Below, one piece after another: positions 42,772 through 52,054 of a stretch of DNA of 64,000 bases. The notes under the pieces are model-generated. The model ran no database searches and had not been told where the DNA came from. It worked only from the letters and a program-made list of their open reading frames with translations. Each line of letters starts with the position of its first letter. The first letter of the stretch is position 1. The DNA is from Tenodera sinensis (Eukaryota; Arthropoda; Insecta; Mantodea; Mantidae). The position numbers and the translations under genes are program-made. Location: NCBI GenBank assembly GCA_030765045.1, contig CM060962.1, forward strand, positions 214,856,031 through 214,920,030, written 5' to 3'.

Positions 42772-44408
42772 TACTGGTTGTGGGATGAAAGTACAACGAG
42801 ATATCTGGCAAGATAGTTAAAGAGGTAAAGTGGGTCTGCGTCTTGGTGTGTGATTAACTCCAGCAGCCATTTTGTGTGTTTAAGGAAGTTTTCGTAGCTT
42901 ACTTCCCTGGAGACTCCTAGTGAAGCCAGAAGCTCCCTCAAGGCCATTCCATTTACAAAAGCTTCGCGAGTGGTGAGCGCTACTTGAGAGAAAATTGAAT
43001 CCTCCAGCGGTGTTGGGGGTGCTTGTGTGTGTGTTTGCGTGTGTGTTGGTTGTTTTGTGTTGTTGCGGTCCCTAGTGATTGGGGTGCTCTCTGGTGTGGC
43101 CAGGGTCTGCCCGGCAGTGACTCGGTGATCCCTGGCAGTGGAAGGGCGGGTTTCGGGGGCTGGCCTGTTGCGGCCGCGATGGTCCTGGATGAACCACCCT
43201 TCGTTATTAGTGGGAACAGCCTGAGTAGTGTTTTGCTGTCTCTGAGGTTGGGGACGGGGGGCCCTATTTGGCTGTTCCCTTGGCCTTGAGTTAAGTGCCA
43301 GCTGGTAGACTGGGCAACCGCGCCATGTTGCCCCGTGGCCTGTGTGGTTGCACAGTGCGCACAGTCGTTCCTGAGGAGGAACTCTACATTGATAAGAGGG
43401 GTGAGGGCCTTTGCATTTGGCGCATACGTTAATTGGGGCCTGACACTCTAAGTGGGTATGGAATAGTTGCTGGCACTTTCTGCATTGTTTTGGTGCTGGA
43501 GTCGTCCTTTAGTCCTTGACTTTAACCCTAAAATGCGCAAGGTACTTGAGGTCTCTAATCTTTCTGTTAGCTGGGGTGTCTGCTAGTTCTATTAAGTACA
43601 TGGGGAGGAGGGCACGTGTCCTGTCACGCTTGTGCATTTGGACAGCCCTGATGACCTCAAGGTTGTGGGTGGCCAGTTCTAATTTTATGTGTTCTCCGGA
43701 GACTTCGGCATATACGCCTTTTATTACAAATCTAAGGGTCTTTTCTGTGGGCTCGGACATTAGGTGGAAATGTATATGCCTGGCTTTGAGGTGTTCTACA
43801 AAAGCACTGTAGTCCCTCCTCGGGAACAGCTTGACTTCATAGTCTCCGGAGCGCGGAGCGAATCTAACTGTGTATTTGTATAAATATTTGTGTGTGGTGT
43901 CGAAACTATGGGTAATCGTGTGTATTGGTGTTGTCTGGCGCTTGTGCACGAAGATTGGTGCCAAATCGAACCTGAACTCCTTGTATGTGTTGGTGTGGGT
44001 GGAACTTGCGCTAGCCTGTGCCTGTGCCTGTGCCGCTTGGGCGTAGGTATCAGGGATCGGAGAGTGTGCTTTAGGGGTGGGGGATGGTCTCATGTCTGAA
44101 AGGTCGATGAGGTCTTGAGGTGGTGTGTGTGGAGATGGTTGTGTATGTGTGCGTGTGTGTGTTGTCTGTGCTTGTGTACATGTGTGTGTAGGTAGTGTTG
44201 GTGTGTGCATGGGTGTAGTTTGTGTTTGTGTGTGTGAAGGTGTAGTTTGTGTTTGTGCGTGTGTAGGCTTTGTTTGTGTGCGTGAGCGTGTAGACTGTGT
44301 TTGTGTGTAAGTAGGCTGTGTTTGTGTGTGAGTGGGTGTAGGCTGTGTTTGTGTGTGTATGGGTGTGGTCTGTGTTGGCGTGAGTGTAGGCTGTGTTATA
44401 GTTGTGTC
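42771..44408 (-). pseudogene. C ORF1 (Jockey gag-like), frameshift and internal stop
   Basis: N-terminus rich in Thr/His/Tyr repeats (NTAYTHANTDHTHTH at about 44350-44400; the start codon is at 51081 beyond the insertion). A frame change in ACAC-rich sequence at about 44100-44210 leads into the 43509-44210 frame with the PRE_C2HC domain (LRFVIKGVYAEVSGEHIKLEL, LPMYLIELADTPANRKI, LKYLAHFRVKVKD). A TAA at 43509-43511 follows. The frame then stays open for about 245 codons with knuckles CRKCQQLFHTHLEC, CAKCKGPHPSYQC and CALCNHTGHGATWRGC, and ends in TAATG overlapping ORF2. The same TAA is in C2. Confidence 0.85.
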
Positions 44409-44553
44409 TTTTTTTTTTTTCTTTTTTTTGAAAGGGGAGACGGAGAGAGAGTTGGACGGTAGAAAGAGTTGGCTTATTACGCCGGGGAGGGAAAAGGGTT
44501 ATGGGATGGAGTTTTCTCGGGGGGGATAAGGGATGAAGTGTGACGTAGGTGGG

Positions 44554-44575
44554 GAGGTACCGCCTAAGCACCCTC
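44554..44575 (-). promoter_or_regulatory. Shared 3' UTR stem-loop, X-type example
   Basis: Sense RNA GAGG-GUGCUUAGGCGGUA-CCUC. Outer stem GAGG/CCUC, unpaired G opposite GUA, inner stem UGC/GCG. Equivalents with different outer stems occur in every family of the window (see findings). Confidence 0.7.
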
Positions 44576-44772
44576 GCAGAGCGTTGGTGTATAGCCGGTA
44601 AAATTACCGGCATCGCAAAAGGATGTCCGGGGGACAGTCATGAACAAGTCCTGACTGTCACACACGGGATGTAGACGTGGGATATGGTTAGGAGTAAGGA
44701 GTATACTTATTTACGGCGGAGGCTGTGTAGAGGGTTCCAAGGAACTGCGATGTCTGCGGTGGCACTTGAGTT

Positions 44773-46380
44773 TCAAGTGTGTAGGAAATCAGAGGCTTCA
44801 AGGCCGGTTGCACTGCAGAGCCTTCTTCTGCACCTGAAGTCGCAGGGACGTCCTGGGTGGCTGTTAAAACCATATCTATTGAAGCGGTCGAATTCTTCCT
44901 GTGTCGGTATCCTGCGTTCAGTTGTCTGTGGAGTTGGCGATGCTAGTTCAGGCGAAGAGGTCCAGGTCTGACTATTGAGTTCTGATGTAAGTATGGAGGT
45001 CTGCGTGTAGGCTTCGTGTGTCGTGGTTGCAGTTTGGTTTGCCATTTGTTGAAGTGTGCGTTGAATTGTGTCCATGGAGGTTGTGGTGTAGTCGTCCAGA
45101 TTCCAGGTCGTGTTGGCGAGTCTTTCCAGGATTCTTACTGCGGCGTTGAAGTCGACGTAATTTTGAAGAAGTCCTCGGTGAATTAAAGTGATTGCTTTAC
45201 GGTGTGTCCTTCGATGAGAGTTGATTTTCTTGTTGCTTCTCCGGATGTCTGTGCGAAGTGACGTCAAACGGCCAGTTGTGGAGTTGTGTTGCTCGCGTCC
45301 TGCGTCTATGGCGTCTTGCAGTTGAGTTTGGACAGTAGAAGTAGAGGTGGCTATGGTGGACACGGCGGCGGTGATTTGAAGTAAGGTCTCGTCGATTTTG
45401 TCAAGTCTTTGGTGAAGATGTTGGACGTCGTGGCGGATGTCCTCTGTTTCATTCCTGGGCAGTGATGCTCTTGCAGTGCCGGCGAAGGTTGGAGTGTACT
45501 GTTGTGCTGGTGAAACTACTGCGTTGGTTGTTGTTAGACGGCGAGGAGGCTGTGAGACTGCGGTGGCTGGTGCTGGTTTGCGAAGAGGTTCTGAATCTGC
45601 GGTGGCTGGTGCTGGTTGCGATGTCGAAGCTCTTGGGTAACATGGGCACTGCGCCTGGCCTGTGAAATGGCCGAAGCCATTACAGGTGGCGCAGTACCGA
45701 CGTCTTCTGCGTAGGTCGTGGCTGGTACAGTCCTGTGTGAGGCACTGGGCACCACAGTAGTGGCACCTAGGAGCAGCGTTGCATGTGGTGACGTCATGAC
45801 CAAAGAGACAGCATCGGCGGCAGGGCACTCGTTTGGTGGTTCTGGCTGGCTCGACGAGCAGGCGTCGCCCGAGTAGGGTTAGACCCGTCCTCAAGGCGGC
45901 TTCGCTGTCGGTGGTGTCTGCGAGGACAATTCGAAGAAGTGGTGAAGGTCCCTGAGAGGTGATGATGCGAGTGGCCCTCAATGCAGAGGGCATCTTCTGT
46001 CTTGCTGCGTGTAGAACATGTCTCTCAGGGATGTCTCGAGGCACTCCTCGTATGATAACACTGGTCCCCTGGAAGGGACCAGAGAGTGCAGGCGGCGATG
46101 GTGAGTTGTCCGGGAGATGGGCGGTAGACTGTGGAGACGAAGCCGGCGATCCCGGGGCTGGCACTCCCACTACCATTCCCGGGGAGCTGACCCTCTGTCT
46201 TGGCGATTGGTTCTCTAGCTGCGGTGTAGTGGCGCTAGGTGCGGCTCCGGACGGAACTACGGCGACTGCGCTGACTGCCTCAAAATTTTCTGGTGTGGCG
46301 ATGCTTTCAGGTTCCCGGGACGATGGGGCTCCATTGCCCGGTGTAGACGGCGATTTCCTGCGCTGCTTTCTTCTTCCCAT
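44773..46380 (-). CDS. X5 ORF1: intact zinc-knuckle RNA-binding protein of an ORF1-only element
   Basis: 535 residues, no break. Residues 1-100: basic start (MGRRKQRRKS) then Pro/Ser/Ala-rich. Residues ~106-180: RRM-like fold (TSVIIRGVPRDIPERHVL, LLRIVLADTTDSEAALRTGL). Residues 187-245: three knuckles, CRRCCLFGHDVTTC, CHYCGAQCLTQDC...RRRRRYC and CATCNGFGHFTGQAQC. Residues ~300-420: coiled coil (LHQRLDKIDETLLQI). Last 30 residues: conserved HPGRPCDFRCRRRLC. It is presumably a cytoplasmic/nuclear RNP protein coating its own RNA. No nuclease or polymerase is present here or downstream. It is the only X/Cg ORF1 in the window with no frameshift, so the family may still move using another element's ORF2. 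Confidence 0.9.
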   Translation of the reverse strand: MGRRKQRRKSPSTPGNGAPSSREPESIATPENFEAVSAVAVVPSGAAPSATTPQLENQSPRQRVSSPGMVVGVPAPGSPASSPQSTAHLPDNSPSPPALSGPFQGTSVIIRGVPRDIPERHVLHAARQKMPSALRATRIITSQGPSPLLRIVLADTTDSEAALRTGLTLLGRRLLVEPARTTKRVPCRRCCLFGHDVTTCNAAPRCHYCGAQCLTQDCTSHDLRRRRRYCATCNGFGHFTGQAQCPCYPRASTSQPAPATADSEPLRKPAPATAVSQPPRRLTTTNAVVSPAQQYTPTFAGTARASLPRNETEDIRHDVQHLHQRLDKIDETLLQITAAVSTIATSTSTVQTQLQDAIDAGREQHNSTTGRLTSLRTDIRRSNKKINSHRRTHRKAITLIHRGLLQNYVDFNAAVRILERLANTTWNLDDYTTTSMDTIQRTLQQMANQTATTTHEAYTQTSILTSELNSQTWTSSPELASPTPQTTERRIPTQEEFDRFNRYGFNSHPGRPCDFRCRRRLCSATGLEASDFLHT

Positions 46381-47265
46381 GACGACTGCGGTGGGGCTAT
46401 CATTTTTTTTTTTTTTTGTGGTGGGGAAAAAGGCTACTTACGCCATAACCGCATGCATGCATACGAGTGTAAGACTCCTACCCTGAATTCGAACCCGGGC
46501 AGCCTACTCACTAAAAAAACCCACCGGAAGTCTTGAGGTCAAGGCCTCTATGCTGCAGTACCGCATAAAGCACCTGCGCATTCTGTGGTGAGAGATGGAA
46601 GCTGCCTGCCAGTGGCAGTAACAGCGAGTATTACTGATGTGCCGGAGCGCAAACATGACATAAGCCCTGAGTGCCCCCTGGTAGTAAATAATGGTGATGT
46701 GTATGATAGTTGATGGTGTTCTTTTTGTGTTTCAGCCATTTGGCATCGTTAGGTGTAGATGGATGTGAGGGATGAGTGAATGAGCATGTTTTGTTTTAAA
46801 ACTCCGCCCGAAGGTTAGGTTTCTTGTCCTTAGCGTAATTTTTTTTATTATTATTTTATGTTATTATTTTTTTTTAAATTTATATTGCGTCCTATAATCT
46901 ATGCTAGTAGTATTTTAAGAAATGCTTATATAACTAGGTGCAGTTATGGTGATATTTATAAAATTTACAACTTGTAGAGATAACTTCTACTGTGTCATTT
47001 AATCTTAGTTACTAGGGTGTGATTAAGCCGGAGGCTTCGTCATTAATCGTGTACCTGATCTTGCCTGGTCGTATAAGTGCACACATGGCGGGCTGTCTGC
47101 CTGAAGTGCAGGAGCGAGCCTGTGCCACTACCGGGGAGGCCCTCGTCTCCCGGGGTCCGCCTTGGCTAGGAAGCACAAGGACTTGTGAGGGCTTGAGTGT
47201 AAGTGTATGTTTTTATAGTGTTGTGTGTTTGTTGTGTGCTTCCCTTCATCCCCTAACAAGTAATT

Positions 47266-50016
47266 TCAAGGTACTAAATTATTCAGGTATTCCTGTATGT
47301 TGAGTTCAGGTTCGCCTATGCTTGTAGTGCGATCGAACAATGATAGAGGGCGGAGGTGTTTGTCGCGAGTCATATCATACTCCCCGAGCATTCGTATTTG
47401 CTCGTTGTGGTTCTTATTCTTTTTGGCGTATAGGTTGCATGCCAGGTGTTTAATAAACTGCTCGATTGTGAGCATTTTTAGCTCTTCATGTAACTGGTAC
47501 GTCGGAGCCTCTGGCGGTAGTTTAGCAATAATTCGCAGTATTCTATTTTGCATCGTTTGGAGGCGTTTTATGTGCATTTTTGCCGCATATCCCCATACCG
47601 GGGCGGCGTAAGTTAAGATGGGTCGGATCAGCGTCTTATAGAGCGTAAGTCCCATGCGTAGCTTAAGGCTGCTGTTAAGATTTATGAGCGGGTACAGTCT
47701 GGTGAGTTGGCCATTGGCCTTTGCTCTGGCTGAGTTAATATGCTCTCTCCATGTGAGATATTCGTCCATCTTAATCCCTAGGTACGTGACGGATATCTCC
47801 CACCCAATAGGTTCCTGATTTAGGGTGAGGGGTGGGAGGGCTCGCCTCCTTTGCCTGTGCAATTTTCGCCTGGTAAAAATGATTGCTTGGCTTTTTCTTG
47901 CATTTAGTTTTAACCGCCATTTCGTGAACCAAGGCTCCAATGTGCTTAGAGCATTCTGGAGCCGCAGGTGTATGATGCGTGGCTGAGTAGATTGCGTGGC
48001 CAGTGCCGTGTCGTCCGCGTATATGTATTTATCTACTCGTACTAGTGGTGGTAGATCATTGATATATATATTAAATAGTGTAGGCCCGAGTAAACTTCCT
48101 TGTGGGACTCCCGCGTTTATGGGGTGCAATGAGGATTCGGTATTCTCAATTGAGATTCTGAAACTCCTTCCACTGAGGTAATCTTTTATCAGGGCGACCA
48201 TTGAATCTTGTACCCCTATGTGAATGAGTTTGTGGAGTAATCCTGCATGCCACACTTTATCGAAAGCGCGTTCTATGTCCAATAGGACCACGCCTGTCGA
48301 TCGTTTAGTGTTAAATCCCCTGGTGATACTTTCGGTAAGCCTAAGTATCTGTAGGGTTGTAGAGTGATTGGCCCTGAAGCCGTACTGGTCGTCAGTTATC
48401 ACGTTGTTTTTGATTAGGAATGAGTTGAGGCGTTTAAGTATTATTTTCTCTAGCAGTTTACTTAGTGTGCTTAAGAGGCTAATTGGCCTGTGATTAGTAG
48501 GAATGGACCTATCTTTATGTTGCTTAGGAAACATAAGGATTCGTGCTTCCTTCCAGCGCTTTGGGAATTTTCCGTGTTCCAGCGCGTAGTTGAATATATC
48601 CGCCAGCACTTTTAAGGCTTTGGGCGGTAGATGTTTCAGGACTATATTGGGAATGTTGTCTGGTCCTGGAGCCTTGCGAGTAGGCAAGTGTGCTATTAGC
48701 CATTTAATTTCGCTTGCACTGGTCTTTCGAAGTTTGTTGTGCGTTGGAATATTCCCTATTTCAGCAATTTGGTCTTCCGTTGCCGTTGCGAACTGTCTGT
48801 CGCATGGTTCAGCATTCGGTTGGAATACCTGCTCTAGTGTGGTCGCGAAAGCTTCTGCTTTTTCTGCCGGTGTTTCGGCTATTTGAGCGTCAATATGTAG
48901 GGGCGGAATGTTTGTGCGAGTACGTGTCAGGCACTTCGCTATTCGCCACACTGTTCTGTTATGAGGATCAACGTCCTCCAGTGTGGCGTTCCATTGCTCC
49001 TTTATGTGTTCGGCCATTACTATATAGGCCGCGACTTTGAGGTTGTCATATTCGTTGCGATGTATTTGGTTTCGCGTTCGCTGCCATTTGCGCCTGGCCC
49101 TATTTCGGTCCTGCATTGCCTGTCTTACAGCCCGAGGGAACTGCGTGGTTGCCCTATTCGTTGGCCTAGTTAAGGGAACATGTTTTTCGGTCGCATGGTG
49201 AATAGTTCTGGTAATTATTTCTACGGCTTGCTCTTGAGTATCTTGTGAGCTAATGACAGGGTTGTTTTGTTCGAGTTGCGTTTGAACTAACGCTTCGAAC
49301 TCGGGCCAGTTGGCGTGTTTGTAGTTGCGCCTAGGCTGTTCTGGTTTGAACATTACGGGCGCCGCAACCTCCATTATTACCGGTAAATGGTCTGATGTGA
49401 GGTCGTTTAGTACCGTAGTTTCGGTGTCATATGGTATTCCCTTTAGTAGGGCAATATCGAGGATGTCGGGCATTTGATTGGCCGCTCGCGGGATAAAGGT
49501 TGGCTCTTCTGGGCCCGTTAGGAGGATGTTTTCCCGGTTGATAAAATTTAGTAGTTGGGTACCCTGCGGATTCGCTGTTCGACAGTTCCAAAGGTAATGC
49601 TTGGCATTGAAGTCGCCAGCCGCAATTACCTTGGTGTCCATTCGCATTATTTTGTCAACATCCTCAATATCAATATTCAGTGGAGGGTTGTATACGGCTA
49701 CTACCGTTACCGCGGCGCGGTGCAATTGCACATTTACCGCTGTGGCCTCCAACCGGTTTAATTCTGGCACTTGTTTCTGGTGGTGCTTGATAGTGTTCAG
49801 TATTATTACTGCCGTGCCTCCGCCTCTTCTATTTCGGCCATTGCGGTATATACTGTAACCCGGAATGGAGAAGCGGTCCAATGGTCCTAAATGTGTTTCG
49901 TTTAGAAGCGCAATTTGGATCGAGTTTCTTATCAGGAAGTCCGTTAATTCCTGACGTTTTCGTCTGATATTGTTGCAGTTCCAGTATAATACGTTTAGTG
50001 TAGATGTACTATCCAT
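47266..50016 (-). CDS. C2 ORF2: Jockey endonuclease-reverse transcriptase, intact
   Basis: 916 residues from MDSTSTLNVLYWNCNN. Residues 1-230: APE-type endonuclease (WNCNN; LLNETHLGP with the catalytic Glu; RRGGGTAVI; VYNPPLNID; AAGDFNAKHYLWNC; TSDHLPV). Residues ~230-450: linker (NRTVWRIAKCLTRTRTNIPPL). RT from about 460: EIKWLIAHLPTRKAPGPD, HRPISLLSTLSKLLEK, DQYGFRANHSTTLQ, LLDIERAFDKVWHAGLL, VPQGSLLGPTLFNIYIND, and YIYADDTAL at about residue 666. Then thumb and C-terminal region (YLGIKMDEYLTWREH, RPILTYAAPVWGYAA). Nicks target DNA and copies element RNA there. The ATG overlaps the ORF1 stop (TAATG at 50014-50018). All catalytic residues are present, so it may be functional if transcribed; the copy itself lacks a promoter. 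Confidence 0.95.
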   Translation of the reverse strand: MDSTSTLNVLYWNCNNIRRKRQELTDFLIRNSIQIALLNETHLGPLDRFSIPGYSIYRNGRNRRGGGTAVIILNTIKHHQKQVPELNRLEATAVNVQLHRAAVTVVAVYNPPLNIDIEDVDKIMRMDTKVIAAGDFNAKHYLWNCRTANPQGTQLLNFINRENILLTGPEEPTFIPRAANQMPDILDIALLKGIPYDTETTVLNDLTSDHLPVIMEVAAPVMFKPEQPRRNYKHANWPEFEALVQTQLEQNNPVISSQDTQEQAVEIITRTIHHATEKHVPLTRPTNRATTQFPRAVRQAMQDRNRARRKWQRTRNQIHRNEYDNLKVAAYIVMAEHIKEQWNATLEDVDPHNRTVWRIAKCLTRTRTNIPPLHIDAQIAETPAEKAEAFATTLEQVFQPNAEPCDRQFATATEDQIAEIGNIPTHNKLRKTSASEIKWLIAHLPTRKAPGPDNIPNIVLKHLPPKALKVLADIFNYALEHGKFPKRWKEARILMFPKQHKDRSIPTNHRPISLLSTLSKLLEKIILKRLNSFLIKNNVITDDQYGFRANHSTTLQILRLTESITRGFNTKRSTGVVLLDIERAFDKVWHAGLLHKLIHIGVQDSMVALIKDYLSGRSFRISIENTESSLHPINAGVPQGSLLGPTLFNIYINDLPPLVRVDKYIYADDTALATQSTQPRIIHLRLQNALSTLEPWFTKWRLKLNARKSQAIIFTRRKLHRQRRRALPPLTLNQEPIGWEISVTYLGIKMDEYLTWREHINSARAKANGQLTRLYPLINLNSSLKLRMGLTLYKTLIRPILTYAAPVWGYAAKMHIKRLQTMQNRILRIIAKLPPEAPTYQLHEELKMLTIEQFIKHLACNLYAKKNKNHNEQIRMLGEYDMTRDKHLRPLSLFDRTTSIGEPELNIQEYLNNLVP

Positions 50017-51048
50017 TACTGGTTGTGGGATGAAAGTACAACGAGATATCTGGCAAGATAGTTAAAGAGGTAAAGTGGGTCTGCGTCTTGGTGTGTGATT
50101 AACTCCAGCAGCCATTTTGTGTGTTTAAGGAAGTTTTCGTAGCTTACTTCCCTGGAGACTCCTAGTGAAGCCAGAAGCTCCCTCAAGGCCATTCCATTTA
50201 CAAAAGCTTCGCGAGTGGTGAGCGCTACTTGAGAGAAAATTGAATCCTCCAGCGGTGTTGGGGGTGCTTGTGTGTGTGTTTGCGTGTGTGTTGGTTGTTT
50301 TGTGTTGTTGCGGTCCCTAGTGATTGGGGTGCTCTCTGGTGTGGCCAGGGTCTGCCCGGCAGTGACTCGGTGATCCCTGGCAGTGGAAGGGCGGGTTTCG
50401 GGGGCTGGCCTGTTGCGGCCGCGATGGTCCTGGATGAACCACCCTTCGTTATTAGTGGGAACAGCCTGAGTAGTGTTTTGCTGTCTCTGAGGTTGGGGAC
50501 GGGGGGCCCTATTTGGCTGTTCCCTTGGCCTTGAGTTAAGTGCCAGCTGGTAGACTGGGCAACCGCGCCATGTTGCCCCGTGGCCTGTGTGGTTGCACAG
50601 TGCGCACAGTCGTTCCTGAGGAGGAACTCTACATTGATAAGAGGGGTGAGGGCCTTTGCATTTGGCGCATACGTTAATTGGGGCCTGACACTCTAAGTGG
50701 GTATGGAATAGTTGCTGGCACTTTCTGCATTGTTTTGGTGCTGGAGTCGTCCTTTAGTCCTTGACTTTAACCCTAAAATGCGCAAGGTACTTGAGGTCTC
50801 TAATCTTTCTGTTAGCTGGGGTGTCTGCTAGTTCTATTAAGTACATGGGGAGGAGGGCACGTGTCCTGTCACGCTTGTGCATTTGGACAGCCCTGATGAC
50901 CTCAAGGTTGTGGGTGGCCAGTTCTAATTTTATGTGTTCTCCGGAGACTTCGGCATATACGCCTTTTATTACAAATCTAAGGGTCTTTTCTGTGGGCTCG
51001 GACATTAGGTGGAAATGTATATGCCTGGCTTTGAGGTGTTCTACAAAA
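50016..51048 (-). pseudogene. C2 ORF1, 5'-truncated, internal stop
   Basis: Starts within the PRE_C2HC domain (LRFVIKGVYAEVSGEHIKL). TAA at 50754-50756, the same position as in copy C. The frame resumes directly after it and runs through three CCHC knuckles and a C-terminal helical segment (TREAFVNGMALRELLASLG, then FLKHTKWLLELI) to TAATG at the ORF2 start. Confidence 0.85.
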
Positions 51049-51056
51049 GGCTATCA

Positions 51057-51111
51057 TATAGTTGCGTCTCAGCAACACCATGGACCCGGAACAAAATACG
51101 TACCCGCAGGA

Positions 51112-51113
<2 letters not shown>
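51057..51113 (-). mobile_element. Displaced 5' end of Jk-C copy C
   Basis: 57 bp between the target duplication of X5 and the poly(T) of X6. It holds 5' UTR and the ORF1 start codon at 51081 (MVLLR...), in frame with the ORF1 N-terminus left behind at 44396. Confidence 0.8.
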
Positions 51114-51159
<46 letters not shown>

Positions 51160-51979
51160 AAAGGGGAGACAGAAAGAGAGTTGGACAAGAAAGAGTTGGC
51201 TTATTTCGCCGGGAAAATGGGAACCAGGGAAGGGTAGAAAAACTAAGACTAAGGTTTCAAGAGGGGGTTTAGGGAGAAATGTATCGTAGCTGTCGAGGTA
51301 CCGCCTAAGCACCCTCGCAGTACGGATGGATACAGCCGGCAATTACCGGCATCGGGAAGGGTATTCCGGGTGACAGAGATGGCGAGGCCCTGACTGCCAC
51401 ACACGGGGAATTAGGAATAGGATGGTGAGTTCCGGGATCTTCATGTATGTCGGTTCCAGTTCCACGATCGTTTTCCTGTGACGCCACTGCATATCATGAG
51501 CTTGCATCGATCGTCGCAATTCTTGCGATGGTGATCGTAGTAGCCAGTGTGTGAAAACTCTGGGTGGTCGAGTTGTTGTGGCCACCATGATTGAGGAGTG
51601 ACGTGTTCTTTGGCTAGAAGCTGCTGAAGTTCAACTTGTCGCTGTCGTAGTTCAATTTCCTGCGGAGATGGTGTCGGGAGGTGATGTCCTTCGGTTTGTG
51701 TGGTGGCCACTTGTGTTGTTGGAGTGGTCCTGCTCTCTAGTTGTGTCAGCTTCAGATGGGCTGATTTGAGAGTTTCACCGTTGAGTGCGACGTATTCAGA
51801 TAGAGTTGTAACTTCAGTTCGTAGAGCTTCTACTGGTTCCATAAGGTGAAGTCCGGAGAATGTGTTGGCCGCGGTGTTGATTAAGGTGGTGACGGCGTTG
51901 GTAAGTTGATGTAGGGCGTCTTCGATGCTACCCAGTCGTTGTTTGAGGTTGAGAACCTCAGAGCAGAGGTACTCCCCAA
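51114..51979 (-). mobile_element. X6: 5'-truncated X element, last minus-strand unit
   Basis: T45 tail, X-type end, stem-loop 51294-51317 (CGAGG/CCUCG), and an ORF1 C-terminal half. Ends at GAGGTACTCC, where the 75-bp orientation-switch segment begins. Confidence 0.88.
51441..51979 (-). pseudogene. X6 ORF1, C-terminal half
   Basis: About 180 codons, open, no start: coiled coil (LNLKQRLGSIEDALHQLTNAV), ESRTTPTTQVATTQTE, QRQVELQQLLAKEH, and end motif HTGYYDHHRKNCDDRCKLMIC, stop at 51441. Undamaged where present. It is the reference for the frameshifted X1 and X2a C-termini. Confidence 0.88.
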
Positions 51980-52054
51980 CCGGCGACACCGCACAAAGTT
52001 CGTAACCGCGGGAAAACACTGCAGCCGAGCCTACATCAGGCCCAGTCAGAAGCG
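51980..52054. other. Orientation-switch segment between head-to-head arrays
   Basis: 75 bp matching no other part of the window (CCAACCGGCGACACCGCACA at its start). On its left all non-LTR elements back to 6653 are minus; on its right all are plus. Both neighbouring elements are 5'-truncated here and neither continues on the other side. Confidence 0.7.

Larger units (their letters stand above)
44409..46402 (-). mobile_element. X5: full-length ORF1-only element with an intact ORF
   Basis: Inserted into ORF1 of Jk-C with duplication TATAGTTGYGTC (12 bp, one mismatch; 44397-44408 and 51057-51068). T-rich tail, X-type end, stem-loop 44554-44575 (GAGG/CCUC), palindrome GCCGGTAAAATTACCGGC at 44594-44611, ORF1, and a 5' UTR of only about 22 nt. 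C2 later inserted into that 5' UTR (duplication GGCTATCA, 46395-46402 and 51049-51056). 2.0 kb. Confidence 0.92.
46403..51048 (-). mobile_element. C2: 5'-truncated Jk-C with intact ORF2
   Basis: Flanked by GGCTATCA (46395-46402, 51049-51056), inserted in the 5' UTR of X5. T15, C-type end, stem-loop 46555-46577, post-ORF2 structure 47131-47192, ORF2, and ORF1 truncated in its PRE_C2HC domain. Very close to copy C throughout, including a shared nonsense codon, but without the ATT expansion. Confidence 0.93.

Noticed and set aside
43023..43289. Plus-strand 88-codon open frame, repeated at 50268-50534
   Set aside because: Antisense to the ORF1 C-terminal half in C and C2; its repetition only reflects the two element copies.
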